DNA of 64,000 nt, from contig NC_051141.1 in assembly GCF_014839805.1 (NCBI RefSeq), positions 13,524,777 to 13,588,776 on the forward strand, in the 5' to 3' direction. Origin of the DNA: Manduca sexta (Eukaryota; Arthropoda; Insecta; Lepidoptera; Sphingidae). This document shows positions 14,301-25,979 of the stretch, piece after piece (the stretch's first letter is position 1; each line of letters starts with the position of its first letter). Below the pieces are notes generated by a model. It made no database searches, was not told where the DNA came from, and worked only from the letters and a program-made list of their open reading frames with translations. The translations under genes were made by a program, and so were the position numbers.

Positions 14301-16410
14301 CGCTCACTTCCATTGCTTGTCAGTTGTCGAAAGGCACGGGCACTGCTCGCAGCTTTTCAGGCACTTGACGGAAAAGACTAATGAAGTGCTATATTGTTAT
14401 TCCCCAGGTCAACTGCCTCGCTGGTTACGCAGGTCCATTTAAATTACTATTAATATACATAGTTGCAAATGGCGATTTATTGCCATACAAAAAAATAATT
14501 CTAGTCCAATACTTTTTATACGATGTGGCTTTTAAAACCAGTGAGTCAGTACGGCCTGGAACCTAAATGTTAATACAATATAGCTATTCATTAACGGAAC
14601 ACGTTTAATTGTAAAATATGCGTCAATAACAGTAAAAAATATATTTTAGCACTGCGAACTTATCAGCAATGCGATTTCTAGATACTCACTACTACTATAA
14701 TTTCATCTTACTTGTGACTGTTACAGCGATATGAATATGTATATGTTTTAAATGTCTGTAAGATGCAATTTCGATATTGCTGAGCGCATTTTAAGGAGAC
14801 TATGCACGATACCAGACATGGCGCTCAGCAACTTCGGACCCATCTGCATATTATTATATCGACTTCATTGATCACGATATCAGTGAAGCCATCTGTTACT
14901 CTCACGTTTATGCTTGAGACGTATATGAGAAGGCAACTAACGGCTACCGTCAAACTAATTTCCAATGTTAAGCAATACGTTTGCACCGTGCCGTGTGCAG
15001 ATTAACAGTTTGTTTCCTTTTCTCATAGTCCTATGTCGTTCGTTTGTTACCTCGAAATCGTTGCGTGTTCACGTTTTACTATTATGCGATATTCCAGATT
15101 TAAGACCAAAAGGACGAGGACGTCCGCAGAGGATTTTGTTGGGCGTTTGGCCCGACGAACACATCCGTGGCGTCATTCGGGCGGTAGTGTTCCGAGACAC
15201 CCACGCGCCCCATGCCAACCCGCACCACTTGCGTGAAATAGACATGCCGGCCTACCCTGCCATCACGGTCAGTATTCAACCGCGACGCGCACTTACTACT
15301 CACCTTCCTACTCGAAGGACATCGCAATCCAGTCTCGACGTCGACGTGCTTAACACTTCTACTGAATACAACTCTTAACATCCTTCGTTTAAAACAATAC
15401 TATTGTTTGAAAAATACCAAGCGTCACTGAGTGCCCCGACGTCGATTCAAGATTGCGATCTCCGTAGAGAAATGGCGTCGTTTTAATGTAGTGTTTCTTT
15501 GTGTTACGTTTGATGTGAGTTTCATTGGAACCACGTTTAGAACGGAACTGAATTGTGTTTTTTAATGCCTCGGTGATTCGACGCGCCCCACGACTACTTT
15601 TCCTCATGCCGACGCGAATGTGCTTTTGCGTTTGCTTTTGCGAAATGTCATTATTGTATCTAAAAGCCATGCCGTGTGCATTTGTAATAGCTCCACTTTA
15701 TTGTTTCGATTATGTACAATTGTATGAGTTTAGTTAACACATTTTTTATATCGCAGTTATCAGTTACTCTCACAACGACTAACGATATCGGTTATTCATT
15801 AACAATTTTTAGAGACCATGGTGGTTAAAAATTAAAGTTAGGAGGCTTTAAATTTGGTATCTAAGGTCGTTATGAGTGGTAGCTCCGTGTATGCCTCACG
15901 TGGTTAGACACAAGGTCGGCAGCTACACGTTATGCGTGCATGTTGCAGGATGGCACGGTAACCAGCAACGCGTATGCCGGCGTTGGATGCGGCAATGGAC
16001 GCGAGGAACGAGTATCACCAAACGCAGCTGCCGCAGCTGCCGTGGCCGCTGTGGCGCATGGCTTGCGCCGCCAAATGTGCAATATGGTCGTTGCAGCGCA
16101 GCGCCCCCCAGATCAGCCCCCACACCTGGGGCTTCCGTCGTTGCCTCTTCAGTCACCAAGATTGCCATCACCACTGTCCTCCGGACTGGAGTCTCCGGTT
16201 TGCTCACCACTGCCTCCAGGGCAGGCGCTTGAGCCAGCCAAACCTGCGGATCCATTCCGCCCGTTCATTTCCCCTCGGCCCGAAAGTCGTTTTGGCGATG
16301 TCGGTGGCGCAGAGCCCCTGGAAATGGGGCCACCCAAAACCCCAGTTCCAGCACGCAACGGCCAGCCCGTGCCCCCTATGGAACTGGAGTCGCCAGCTGA
16401 AGATATGTGA
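5326..16410 (+). CDS. bab: bric-a-brac (bab) transcription factor, 3' half of the gene
   Basis: Exons 5326-5383, 13889-14152, 15098-15267 and 15949-16410 join without a stop into 318 codons (317 residues plus TGA). The protein contains SYQYQLQSMWQKCWN, a pipsqueak-type helix-turn-helix (residues about 52-97 of the visible part; SWRPETMAEAIFSVLKEG), an AT-hook (RPKGRGRPQ, residues 110-118) and an alanine/proline-rich tail. The psq plus AT-hook pair is the Bab conserved domain, which in Drosophila binds AT-rich DNA. The N-terminal BTB dimerisation domain is not in the window, so its exons lie upstream of position 1. Bab is a nuclear regulator of appendage, pigment and sex-specific patterning; in Lepidoptera it is Z-linked. 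Introns are 8.5 kb, 0.95 kb and 0.68 kb. One alternative last exon is listed separately (6227-6696). Drosophila has two paralogues (bab1, bab2); here I cannot tell whether a second copy exists. Confidence 0.93.
5384..6226. other. intron between shared bab exon and alternative psq exon
   Basis: AT-rich, no repeat or exon seen. It ends with the acceptor GATATGTCAG at 6217-6226. Confidence 0.5.
6227..6696 (+). CDS. bab: alternative last exon of bab: second psq domain plus CENP-B-like domain
   Basis: The exon runs from the acceptor TGTCAG|AA to an in-frame TAA. It encodes a pipsqueak-type helix-turn-helix (TWTQTQLQEAIQAVVTQ, then THYGIPKGTLYDNILG) followed by about 80 residues (LDFCCETSISPYNRRTKKSL, then GFRWWWAFCKKHSIVSLYYEG) that look like the second, CENPB/Tc5-type helix-turn-helix of pogo-family transposases. 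It enters in phase 1, exactly as the Bab psq exon at 13889 does, so exon 5326-5383 can splice to either. Joined to it the frame is 176 codons with no stop before 6694. The good codon pattern against AT-rich flanks shows selection. No catalytic DDE domain follows, so this is not an active transposon. It could instead be an exon of a separate gene, but I see no other 5' partner. Confidence 0.75.
6697..8034. other. 3' UTR of the alternative bab isoform and intron
   Basis: AT-rich, no exon seen. The 3' end of the alternative transcript must fall somewhere here or further right. I could not pick a convincing poly(A) signal close to the stop. Confidence 0.4.
8035..8245 (+). repeat. interspersed repeat of a common lepidopteran type
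   Basis: The stretch ATTATAAAGACGAAAAGCTT ... CTCTGGAACTACTGAACCGA ... ATCACGCGGG has the wording of a repeat family seen in many moth and butterfly genomes. A related start with CAGCTGAACCGATTTCGCTA is at 28197-28265. The class (Helitron-like or SINE) was not determined. Confidence 0.45.
8246..13888. other. large bab intron, remainder
   Basis: AT-rich DNA with no supported exon. Noted inside: a possible small inverted-repeat element at 9295-9396 (AAGGGCCCCT ... AGGGGCCCTT), a 12-bp-arm hairpin at 9704-9731 (TGTGATGAGTTA with a 4-base loop), and a slightly GC-richer patch at 10320-10400 that has no clear exon borders. The intron ends at the strong acceptor TTCTCCTCAACAG (13876-13888). Confidence 0.5.
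9704..9731. repeat. short perfect hairpin
   Basis: TGTGATGAGTTA is followed by CATA and then its exact reverse complement. Intronic, no function known. Confidence 0.7.
13889..14152 (+). CDS. bab: bab exon with the Bab-type psq domain
   Basis: Bounded by CCTCAACAG|AC and GCTG|GTATGT; phase 1 at both ends. It encodes SYQYQLQSMWQKCWNTNQN, then GPLKSWRPETMAEAIFSVLK and LSLSQAARKYDIPYPTFVLY, the pipsqueak helix-turn-helix typical of Bab1/Bab2, with the usual lead-in and the GPS-DGG exit. This is the sequence-specific DNA-binding core. Confidence 0.95.
14153..15097. other. bab intron
   Basis: No exon or repeat recognised. It runs from GTATGT to ATATTCCAG. Confidence 0.6.
15098..15267 (+). CDS. 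bab: bab exon with the AT-hook
   Basis: Acceptor GATATTCCAG before 15098, donor ACG|GTCAGT after 15267. It encodes DLRPKGRGRPQRILLGVWPD followed by a conserved EHIRGVIRAVVFRDT segment. RGRP is an AT-hook core that inserts in the minor groove and works together with the psq domain. It starts in phase 1 and ends in phase 0. If the intron were retained, the frame would run to a stop at 15376-15378. Confidence 0.93.
15268..15948. other. last bab intron
   Basis: GC content is higher than in other introns (15280-15620), but no second splice-bounded exon was seen. It ends at GTGCATGTTGCAG. Confidence 0.6.
15949..16410 (+). CDS. bab: bab last coding exon, proline/alanine-rich C-terminus
   Basis: Enters in phase 0 after TGTTGCAG and ends with TGA at 16408-16410. 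It encodes DGTVTSNAYAGVGCGNGREE, an alanine run (SPNAAAAAAVAAVAHGL), then a low-complexity proline/serine-rich tail ending MELESPAEDM. Such tails are typical of insect BTB-psq factors and probably disordered. Very GC-rich compared with surroundings. Confidence 0.85.
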   Translation, partial: DGTVTSNAYAGVGCGNGREERVSPNAAAAAAVAAVAHGLRRQMCNMVVAAQRPPDQPPHLGLPSLPLQSPRLPSPLSSGLESPVCSPLPPGQALEPAKPADPFRPFISPRPESRFGDVGGAEPLEMGPPKTPVPARNGQPVPPMELESPAEDM

Positions 16411-17371
16411 AGCGAGTTAGCGGGAGCGGCGCCGCCCAGTATTCCAGGGTTGCCGCCACCGCCGCTGCCCGCTTACCGCTTCTTAGTCCCCAACAGCCAC
16501 AGCACAATTAGATATTTCTGAACGTTATCCAGCTAGATTCTTCGGATTGGTATCTGGTGTTGTACAACTTTTCCATGATTAAAAAATAATTTAAACTATC
16601 CGTCATACATGTATGTATATATCCAAGTTATAATATTTTTTTCCAACATTAAACATAATAAACATGCCTGAATAATTTAAACTTATCTTAACCATGCTTC
16701 TAAACCATGTAATTCTTCTCATGCGGTTTTACTGTCACTAGAGATGTAAGTTTTTTTTGTATAATCATCATCTCGTTAGTCGAATTTTTATCCAGACACG
16801 ACACCGCTTACCATCAGGTGCAGGCCGGGCCTGTATAAAAAATGTCATAAGTATAATTTTAAAAATATATGGTTTCATATCATTTCAACTATTACATAAT
16901 TTCATTGTTGTTTTTTTCTGCCGATATATTTATCGACCTTTCCCATGAAACTAATTTGAGTTAGGTCAGTCGTTATTAAGAGTGCGAACTGTCCCCAAGA
17001 AAGATATACCAGTAAAGATAGCCGTGGCTCATGCTCGGGGCCGTGTTGCATAACCCAGCATACACCACACTTTTCTTGTCAATTACTCCGTGGACCTTCG
17101 CTAATTATAAAAATATAATTTTGGTTACAGATTAACTTGAAACTTATTTGTGTGTGATAATAACTGAAGGTTCCTCCTTTCTTATAATAACCAAATAGCC
17201 CACACAGTAAATGAAACAGTATATGATTTGTAGATTAATGTTAGTCACATCGAGTAACTACGAAACGTGGCATGAGTCTGTTTAAAATTAAGAAAAACAA
17301 ATCCGCACCGCCAAGCAGAGCTGTACAGTATTCTTTATATAGAATTTCTTTTTGAATCGCACACTAATCAT
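16411..17371. other. bab 3' UTR and downstream DNA
   Basis: Starts GC-rich (16411-16500) and becomes AT-rich. A piece at 16800-16835 (GCTTACCATCAGGTGCAGGC) resembles a SINE 3' region. The poly(A) site was not identified; AATAAA words occur far downstream (for example near 18643 and 19611). Confidence 0.4.
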
Positions 17372-17373
17372 TA

Positions 17374-17832
17374 GAGACCGGATTATATGCAATTACATAA
17401 AATAGCACATTCTACCCATTTTCCTCGAATTTTGCATTATACATTGGTGCATATTCTCGTTATAGGAGGCGATATGATTTTACTTTTTTTCGTTAGTATG
17501 ACTATTTCAATGAGTAAGCTAATATGTTTATTTTTTAAATAGCCATAAAAGTAGCTTATAAGTTAATTCAGTCCATGCGTGTGTTAAATTTCATTCAAAT
17601 TCGTTTCGTGGTTCCAGCGTTTACTTTTACAAACGTCCACAATCACTAAGGTAAATTTTTCTGATATGTAATATTATTACCAAGATAAATTGAAAAATAT
17701 ATTTTAACCTACAAATTGTATGCCGATTTGACGCTAAAAACTGTAATACTAAATTTACATTTATTAATGTTGCCTATTTTGACGTTTTTCATAAATTTTT
17801 CGGGCTTTTTAAGTTGCATATAATCCGGTCTC
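17374..17832. mobile_element. 459-bp non-autonomous TIR element with TA target duplication
   Basis: GAGACCGGATTATATGCAA at the left end is matched by its exact inverse (with one extra base pair context) TTGCATATAATCCGGTCTC at the right end. Both ends are flanked by TA, as with Tc1/mariner-type MITEs. The inside is AT-rich without coding capacity. The flanks outside the TA (CTAATCATTA and CTAATGATCA) also look partly symmetrical. Confidence 0.75.
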
Positions 17833-20739
17833 TACTAATGATCACGCACAGGACTAGCTCGCGAACAGCGGTGCGTGCATAATTAGAAAATATGAATCTT
17901 TTCTCATAATACGGCTTTCTCATGAGGCTCGAAAATATATTTTTTCTCATTAAATATTTGATTGACATTAAATTATGAGTTACTTTAATATCTTACTCCC
18001 AATCCGAACTACGCCGTATGCACTTTATATCCGCGTTGGCAAATAGATATTATATAGAATATACTCTATACGCATTTGAAACCTATGTACTCATATATGC
18101 AAATCCATTCAGTTATTTCGTAGAGGTGCACTATACACAAACCGAAGAACAGACAAAACGATTTGAAAATCGCTGATTTGTGAACTCTTCCTTAGTCATC
18201 CTATTTATTTTTCATTACATTTCTTCAATGTACCAACAAACCGAAACTGGGTTCTAGTGTATTATTATTGATAAACATATATATTGATATTTTGAATTTC
18301 GCGATTTATTTATTACGTATCTACATACTTCTTTTATATCCAAGTACTTATAAATTAATCATAATGAGTTGTGACAACAACAGATACCGTATAGAAATAT
18401 CAAGCGATGTAATGCATAAAACCCAAAAAAGAAACAATATTATAATACTAATAGTGAAAATGTGTGACTAAATGTTATCAGTGTTATTTATATAAAAATG
18501 TATAAAAAAAAAATAAAAAAAAGATTTTGTTTTTGTTTCAATCACATAGTTACATGTCAACCAATAGCTGAATATCTATTGTCATATTTTAACGTATACG
18601 AGATTTGTGGCGAATTATATTTTAATCGATGTTATTGTAGTAAATAAAAATTGGGTTTTATGCTAAATACATCAAACTACTCGATTCAATGACGCCTTGA
18701 GATTGTAAGTTGTCAACTACAATTTAGTAACAACATAACAAAACAATTATCAACCGTCCACAGCGTTCGTTTAAAAAAGCTAGCGGTGAATATAGGACAG
18801 TAGAACTGCTGCAATTGTGTACAATAAATTGTGTTCCCATTTAAGTAATAATGGGGATTACGTGTATTATTATAGTTAGCACTAAATGAATACATACATT
18901 GTCGAGAAGATGGCCTATATCGGTTGCTTTCTAATTTATACGTTCGGTTTTTATCAGCGCATAAATTCATTTGAAGCTTACCTACTGTACGTATGCGGTA
19001 TGACACAAAAATATTCTGTTTAGCAAATGTGTGAGTTTACTTTAATCTTTCCTTGTGGAGTGTTTGTTGTGGCATTTTCTCTAACTCATAACGCTGTTGT
19101 CGCAAATATTGGGTATGATTGTTACTATCTTGTACATTGCCAACCTGTACTGAAACATTGCGCTATAATGAAACATTTAAACAAATTTACTGATCGACGA
19201 TGCTGTTGTAAGGGGCACGGGACGGACCACCACGATCCCGCGACGTGTTCAAATATTATTTGCTGTAATTTGTAAGAATTTCAATCGGCATTATTTTAAT
19301 TATAATGCGAACGCTCTGTGCAATATTGCGCTTGTTATCTTATTATTTTATTGAGTTTAATACAATTTTTATAATGCCGTATTTGTGTGCGATCGGTTCG
19401 CATTTAATTTATTTTCTCGTTATTATACCGGGTGAATAGTCGAAGAGTTTTTACTACATCTGTATACTTATGTAATTGAAAATGTTAATATTAATATTTT
19501 GACATTGAACGTATTAATTATTGAATTTTATAATGTGTATTAAACATTCCATGAATTATTTATTGAAATAATGAAATTTAAAATATAAATTCTTGCGTAT
19601 ACTTATTTGAAATAAACTTTTGTGAGATTGCTGGGCTGATTGTAGAACGCAGTACCTCTAATTTGTAAACCTTATGCTGATTATACATTGAGAAAAGGGT
19701 GCACTGAATTAGCACAACCCAATAATACGAGTACTATTCTAAGCATACATGCACCGTTGTCTTGTTTACCATTAAAGGAGTCCACCGATACATATAATAT
19801 TTGGGCATTTATTGGTTTCCTAGTTAACTCTTATCACTCGCTATTCACCCGTATATTTTGATGCATGTTTCGATGTTACTGCGTGCATTATAACCAAGAC
19901 GCGCTCTTATCATTGTCTATTCATAAAGGTAATAATATATCGATTAACTTGTAAGCTTATTTAATTAACAATATACTATTTAGATACATCTGTGAAAGTA
20001 GATATCAAAATTTAAAAAAAACATTCGGCCCTATTCAAAAGACTGTTCCGTATACCTATAATCATAAATACAGCAAACAAATATATATGTATTGTGTGTG
20101 TTAAGTGAAAAATATAAATTAGCCTTAGATGTGTATACTTATCTTAAAGTGTAACTCCTTTCCTTTGTCAGATCGATGTCAATTTCTCTAATAGCTGTTA
20201 TGATAAATGTTGCTTGCTCTAAGGGGGCGAAAATGAAAATGATCCTGTATCATCGTCGCAAGCTGCTCGGTTGTCTTCACCTGTCACAATAGTATAATTA
20301 ACCTGTATGCCGTTTTGGACAAAGTAATTTTATAAATGTCATTGCTAATAATGCAAAGCCGTTGGGATTTGAAATTTTCTAGTCAATTCTATAGCTAAAA
20401 TAATTATTATTTTACATTGAAATTGGTATGGATAATTAAATTATAGTTATGTATACTTAGTTATATATATAAATCTATATCGAAAAAAATAACAGACATA
20501 AATACCCGACCAAGGTTTACGTGAATGTTTATTTAATACTGTCAATGATATTAATAATAAATTTAAAGTCCAATTTAAATTTGCCTTTTTAGGAAATTTT
20601 CACAACTAAAGTGAAAAAGTCAATACAGTTCAAATTTTATCAATCGATCTCGGGCTTTATGAGGATGTAAATAAGCAAGATTACAGGGATAGGTAAATTC
20701 ATTTCGAAATACCTTCAAACCATATTTGTTTGATTCATT
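17833..20739. other. AT-rich intergenic DNA
   Basis: No gene recognised. Short open frames at 18268-18471 and 19027-19275 lack splice context, codon bias or known motifs. Confidence 0.5.
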
Positions 20740-21185
20740 TCTGTTCGCGGCTTCGCCCGCGTGTCTTTCCGACTATAACTATAGACCCTAAAACACCATC
20801 GCTATCCATAGCATCACCTAAACGGCGCCCGCGCCTCCTATTGAAAAAATTAGAAAAATAATTATTTCCTATGGAGTGAATTATTGTGATAAAGAGTAAT
20901 TCGTTCACGAGTAGCTGCGTTTACTTTTAAGAAATATCCAAACATTTTCCCAAAAATTTGCATTTATAATATTCCTTATAAAAAGTAAGATAAGATTGCA
21001 TCACAATCAAACAAATTATTTAGTTTCCCATCTCTTTGCTAACCTAGTAATTGGTTCATAGGTTTAATAGCCAAAGTTAGAATGTTGAAATAAATGTTTT
21101 TATATTTAGACTTTAGGCTGTCTGTATTCCAAATTTAATTCAGATCGGACCAGCCGTTTGTGAGAAACCGATAATATAGAAATAT
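20740..21185 (+). repeat. interspersed repeat with CGGCTTCGCCCGCG head
   Basis: It begins with TTCGCGGCTTCGCCCGCGTG and ends near CAGATCGGACCAGCCGTTTG, the wording of a repeat family that is very abundant in Lepidoptera. A related copy starts at 26220. No protein coding. Confidence 0.6.
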
Positions 21186-22148
21186 ACAAGTTTCATGATT
21201 TTAAATAAGAAAACTTACCTGATATAAATTTGTTGTTAGTTATTTCCCTCAGTGGCAAAACATTAATATTTTAATGCCGCATCAGTATTATGTGGGATAC
21301 GTTTTAATATATTTGTCAGAGCACAGTGTGTAATGTGACACGGTACTGAATTGATATGACACGGTTGAGGTGTGAGTCCGTTTTCATTCTCACCCCGCTG
21401 GAGCCCTCAATCCCCAGCTCGTATAGTTCACTGTTCGTGCAGCGATTCACATGAACGTAGGCTTAGTGAGCGCCAAATGTAATATAGATGTATCATTAGC
21501 CAGTAGCGATTGTTCCAAATGTTAGGCTATATTAGATAACTGTGGAGCTGGCGAATTCTCTACATTAACTTTGACACCATTATCAGTTCCACTATCAGCT
21601 AAGTGATGATGTACGATCCGTTTATTAATACTACTTTTGAAAAACTAAAACACCAGTTACTGGTAACGTATTGTAGTAACAAATGACGAGATGATAAAGT
21701 TAAACATTTAAAATATCTTTTAAGACTTCATCGTCCACGCATAAATCAATTGAGATGCGTCAGCTCCGCGCTAGTATTAGTAGCACTAAAATTGTCGCAA
21801 CTGAATGTTCAGCATTCAGGCGTCTGCTATATTACCTATGCATACTTAGTGTTTACATTTCAATTTACTTAGATTAGCTATACGACTATTAGTAGCAACG
21901 ACACGACGGTAAGTTTGTTGTACTGCCTGGCGCGTCACACAATACTTCGCCGCTGTGTGTCATTTAAATCTTTTAAGATATGTATGTACAAATTTGTTTT
22001 ATTGGTGACTTCCCCGGACGCATAGTTGTTTTGTTTTATAGTTTCGGTGGCAAATTAAAACTGTTACCTTCTCGCCGCAAGGGTATACCATTTAGATATT
22101 GTTGGCATATGTTCGTTGGCGTTCTTAAATTATGGAAATGTCGCGTTG
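21186..22148. other. intergenic, no gene seen
   Basis: AT-rich with modest GC patches at 21340-21440. Nothing recognisable. Confidence 0.45.
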
Positions 22149-22239
22149 TAGGGGAGGGAGTGGGCGCAGCGGCGCGCTCTCGGCCGCGGCGGCGGGCCCG
22201 TCCGCGGCCGACGCGCCGCTCTCGCTGACGCCCGGGCAA
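22149..22239 (+). other. CpG-rich block, possible small exon
   Basis: A sharply bounded GC-rich island begins just after CGCGTTGTAG and ends near CCCGGGCAA|GTCTCG. In one frame it reads GGSGRSGALSAAAAGPSAAD and then APLSLTPGQ, which looks like real low-complexity coding sequence. The donor is weak and no neighbour exon was found, so it may also be a promoter-type CpG island. Confidence 0.3.
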
Positions 22240-22634
22240 GTCTCGTCGCAAAAACATGTACAACCATGTTTTATAATAAGTCTCCAAGTGGCCTTGATAC
22301 TTCACTATTATTTGGTATTTGGATTATCTGATTCGGTTAAAGTTTGGAACTAGTGTATAAAAAAGACCAAAATTATAAATCAAAATTAAATGCATTTGCA
22401 ATTCAGATCTAGTGATGAAACTATTTGGCTATCTTTTTTGGAAATAAAATTTTAAAACTAGATGACTAAAAATTTAAAGTTATATAATGGCCTATACGTT
22501 TCGGATGAATTGCGTAAATTTTGGTAAATGTTAATACGCATATTTTCTATTGTATAAGTCTAGGCTAATGTGTTCAAAAAGTAAAATAAAAATTTAAAAT
22601 TTTTGAAAAAGTAGAAAGTGCCTTCCAAATTTTT

Positions 22635-22820
22635 GACCACAGTAAGTGTTGGGATGGGTGCGGCGATGATCGGCTGGATGCGTCCAACGACAGCGGAAGT
22701 CAGCATGCAAGCGGTGGCGGGCCTCCGGGCCGAGTGATGAATAGCAACGACTAACTGCACAAACACAGGACACGCCGTGCTGCGTCGCGGTCCGCTGCCG
22801 TTGGGACGCACTGAACGTGC
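22635..22820. repeat. GC-rich segment, unidentified
   Basis: An isolated GC-rich stretch (GGGATGGGTGCGGCGATGAT to GTTGGGACGCACTGAACGTG) with open frames on the minus strand. It could be a retroelement fragment or part of a non-coding transcript. No motif decides. Confidence 0.3.
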
Positions 22821-25262
22821 TTAACTATTAAAAGTTAGAATAATAAAAATTCAAAATTATTATATAAAAATCAAATACATATGACTATTATATAGATGAA
22901 AATATACATAATATTATATATTCGGCCGATGTGGTAATACCCTGACAGGCAAGCGTTAGCTGACTATTCGGCGTCAAAATTTATTCTATATATTTCTTGA
23001 TACGACAAAATTTGTTTAGTGAAACAATGCAGACATAGTAAGTGCCATTAGTTTGAACTGAATAATTTACGGTTCGTCATATATGTGTATTACATATTTT
23101 GTTATAATATCACAATGTGGAATCTATAGTTATAACGATTAATCATTAATTTATTGTACTGGAAACATATTGCACATTTCGGATTAAATGTCTAAGTAGG
23201 TACCTACCAAAAGCTAACATGTCGGTAGGTACGTTGTTTTCGAAGTATTAAGAAAAGGAAACCTTTATTATGTTTGTAGTATTACTGTCACCTACAGAGG
23301 CGGTTTTGGTTTGTAATTTATGTTATGATATAATTAATTAATTAATTTATAACAATTATTATAATGCTTTAATGAAAATCGTGTAATGTGTACCGGCGAT
23401 TCACACGATGTGTTATATCCTGCATGACAAATTGTTCTCATAATTAATTTTCTCTCCTTAATGTATGTGATAAATGTAATGTTTTAATATAATATATTTT
23501 AAATGTTCGTAATGCGATAATATACTTTCTAATATTTGTAACTATTTATATCGTTTAATTTTAAATGCGTATGCCGAGTTGGGCTCAAATAAATCGATAC
23601 CTACCAGTGTAGCCTGACCGCTATTACCAAAAACAAAATATTTTACTATATATGTATTAAAATAAATTCATATGAAACTAATGACTGTTTAGTTAAGTAG
23701 TTAACTCGGTAGGTATCAATTCGATAGTTAAGTATTACCATTTGCTTTCGGCTATGAAAAAGATCTATAGAAACATTAGCTGGTGTTTTTTTTTTACATT
23801 CTGTTCAATGGGCGACCCCTAGTGATCTGGTTCTGATACATTACTATACAAATCAATCCAAACAATAGTTTACAACTTATAACATTAATTCAACTTTTGT
23901 AAGTTATATTTAAGTGTAAGCAGTTTCCATTCATGAAAATAACCCAATCATTAATCAAAATAATATCGATACACATATATTAGTTTATAATGATAATAGT
24001 TTTGTAGTAGGGGTCGCACAATCAAACCAAGGCAATTAAATATTAAGTAGCATACAAAAAATAGTGATTACACTTTTTAATTTTATCGTATTTGTATTAT
24101 ATAAATGTTAGTTCACGATAAAGTTACAATTATTGTTTTAGAAGCACATTATCTCGCGCGCCTATTGTAGTTAATGTAGTCTTTCAATATCAGGCCCTTT
24201 TAGGACGTACAACCTCTAGATCCACGATTACCGGACATTTCGTGATCTCTATATTAACACAGATATTCGACAGTCTAAGAATGGAAACGAATGAAGTGAA
24301 ATTACATGATATTGTCACTGTTTATATATTGAAGTTTCTGTCCTAAATGGGTGTGATGTGTATGGACTAAGCCCGCTGTTTACATAAAGCATGGCCGAAG
24401 CGCGCGAGACCTGCCTCTTTATTGATTTATATTGTTGTTAAGATTTTTTTAGCCCCCGATTTGCGTTTCTACTAATTATTTTCTGATACTCAAAATTAGT
24501 CATTACAGTTTTAATTTGTTCTATCTTTCAGTTTTTACATTGTTGGAGTAAGGCAACCACTCGCTGTGCCAAAAAAACAACTGTTTTTTTTTACTTTGCA
24601 CGTCATGGGTCTAAGAGCGGTTTAGACACAAATATAATGTGGTTACTAGCTTCAACAAATGTTTCCAGTGTTGTAGCGAAATACAAGCCAGTGTTATGTT
24701 AAGTACAATTGGTGTAATTTGATCCGTTTAAAGAAAATGTTAGTTTATCATAGTCTGCAGTAATCATATAACATTAAATGTTCGTTGTCTAAATAAAATT
24801 ATTACATGTAGTACCTATCTGTCTCAAGTAAATATTATCTACCTATTTAAGTTTGTTATTGTCACATTGTCGGAATGAAATATATTAATATACAAATAGT
24901 GTAAAAATATTATAGTTTTATTTTGGTTTTACCGTTTATCTACCTTACCTTATAGTTAATACAGTTTGGGTCCATTAATATTAATGAATTGGAAAATGGA
25001 ACTACATTAAGTATAAAAAATTAATAATGCAAGCATAGAAATTTGAATTATTTTGATCACAGAATAAATAAATAGATATCAGTACTTACATTATATTTTT
25101 GAACTATATGGCTATATATGCGCCCATTTGCTAAGGATTTGAATGTAGGAACAAACCGGGTAAGATCACCGTACGGGAAAAATTATCAATTCAAAAATCA
25201 CATTTCCATGGCACCATTTTTTATTTTTGTTTTGGCGTAGAAAGTATCTTATTATTACCGCC
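22821..25262. other. AT-rich intergenic DNA
   Basis: No gene seen. A 10-bp inverted pair GATACCTACC (23597) and GGTAGGTATC (23709) may mark a small element. Confidence 0.45.
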
Positions 25263-25860
25263 CAGCCTTCACGGGGAGCGACTAAGCAGTTATGTTGGGG
25301 TAATCGGTCGGTTACGGCCGGGCGTTGAGCCGCCCGGATTTGATATTGGCCTTCGAGCGACCGCCGGGCCGAGTCCCTAACACTATATACACCCTACAAA
25401 CTAAAACTCTGCTGTTGCCGTCTCCGGCGCATTTTGGACGGCTTCCACCGACGGAAATGTCTAAGTCTTCGTCCGCAGCCGACCCTGCGCGGAGCCGCCT
25501 AGTGCGGCCTGTCTCCTGCGAATGGGAGGAGGGGCTCAGAAGCCCCCGCGCACCAACGCAAGGCGCAAGGATGCTCTTGGCGATAACGGCAGCATGAGAC
25601 CTTTCTTGCACCTTCCACGCTGCCGTCCATCCTGGAGGTCACCCGAATGTGCAAAAGCGCACGATGTACACTAAGGGCGGACAGCCCCCTGCTACCAGCC
25701 GACGACCCCCCGATGGCCCCTATTAGTCGCCTCTTATGACAAGCAGGGGAGATACCATGGTGGAATTCTTCAAACGCCCCCAATCCACAAGGCGGAAGAC
25801 GTCGGTCAGTCGTCCATCTGGCGCCTCCTACGTCTCCTCTGACGGCGGGGGATTAATAAG
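25263..25860 (+). mobile_element. GC-rich retroelement copy (non-LTR type), fragment
   Basis: Contains GACGGAAATGTCTAAGTCTT, AGTCGCCTCTTATGACAAGC and TGGTGGAATTCTTCAAACGC, wording of a repeat widespread in Lepidoptera. A second copy with the same order of blocks is at 29236-29660. GC content is far above the surroundings. Open frames on both strands (for example 25325-25597 and 25499-25783) are by-products of the GC content. Confidence 0.55.
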
Positions 25861-25979
25861 AAACAAAGAGAAAGTAAAATGTAGGCATCTATCTACATTT
25901 CTAACTTAATACTGTATTTATGGTCCCTGCGTTAAGGTTGTGCCCCCTGCAAATCGACGCGCTAAAAGTATTTTTAAAA

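Noticed and set aside
15876..16420. Other open frames across the last bab exon on both strands
   Set aside because: Shadows of a GC-rich exon; only the frame ending MELESPAEDM is in phase with the AT-hook exon.
19027..19275. Cysteine-rich 82-codon frame, secreted-peptide-like
   Set aside because: AT-rich codon use, no signal-peptide cleavage pattern that convinces, no splice context, lies in probable bab downstream DNA.
25325..25783. Open frames on both strands in the GC-rich repeat
   Set aside because: By-product of GC content in a repeat that occurs twice in the window; no conserved catalytic motif.
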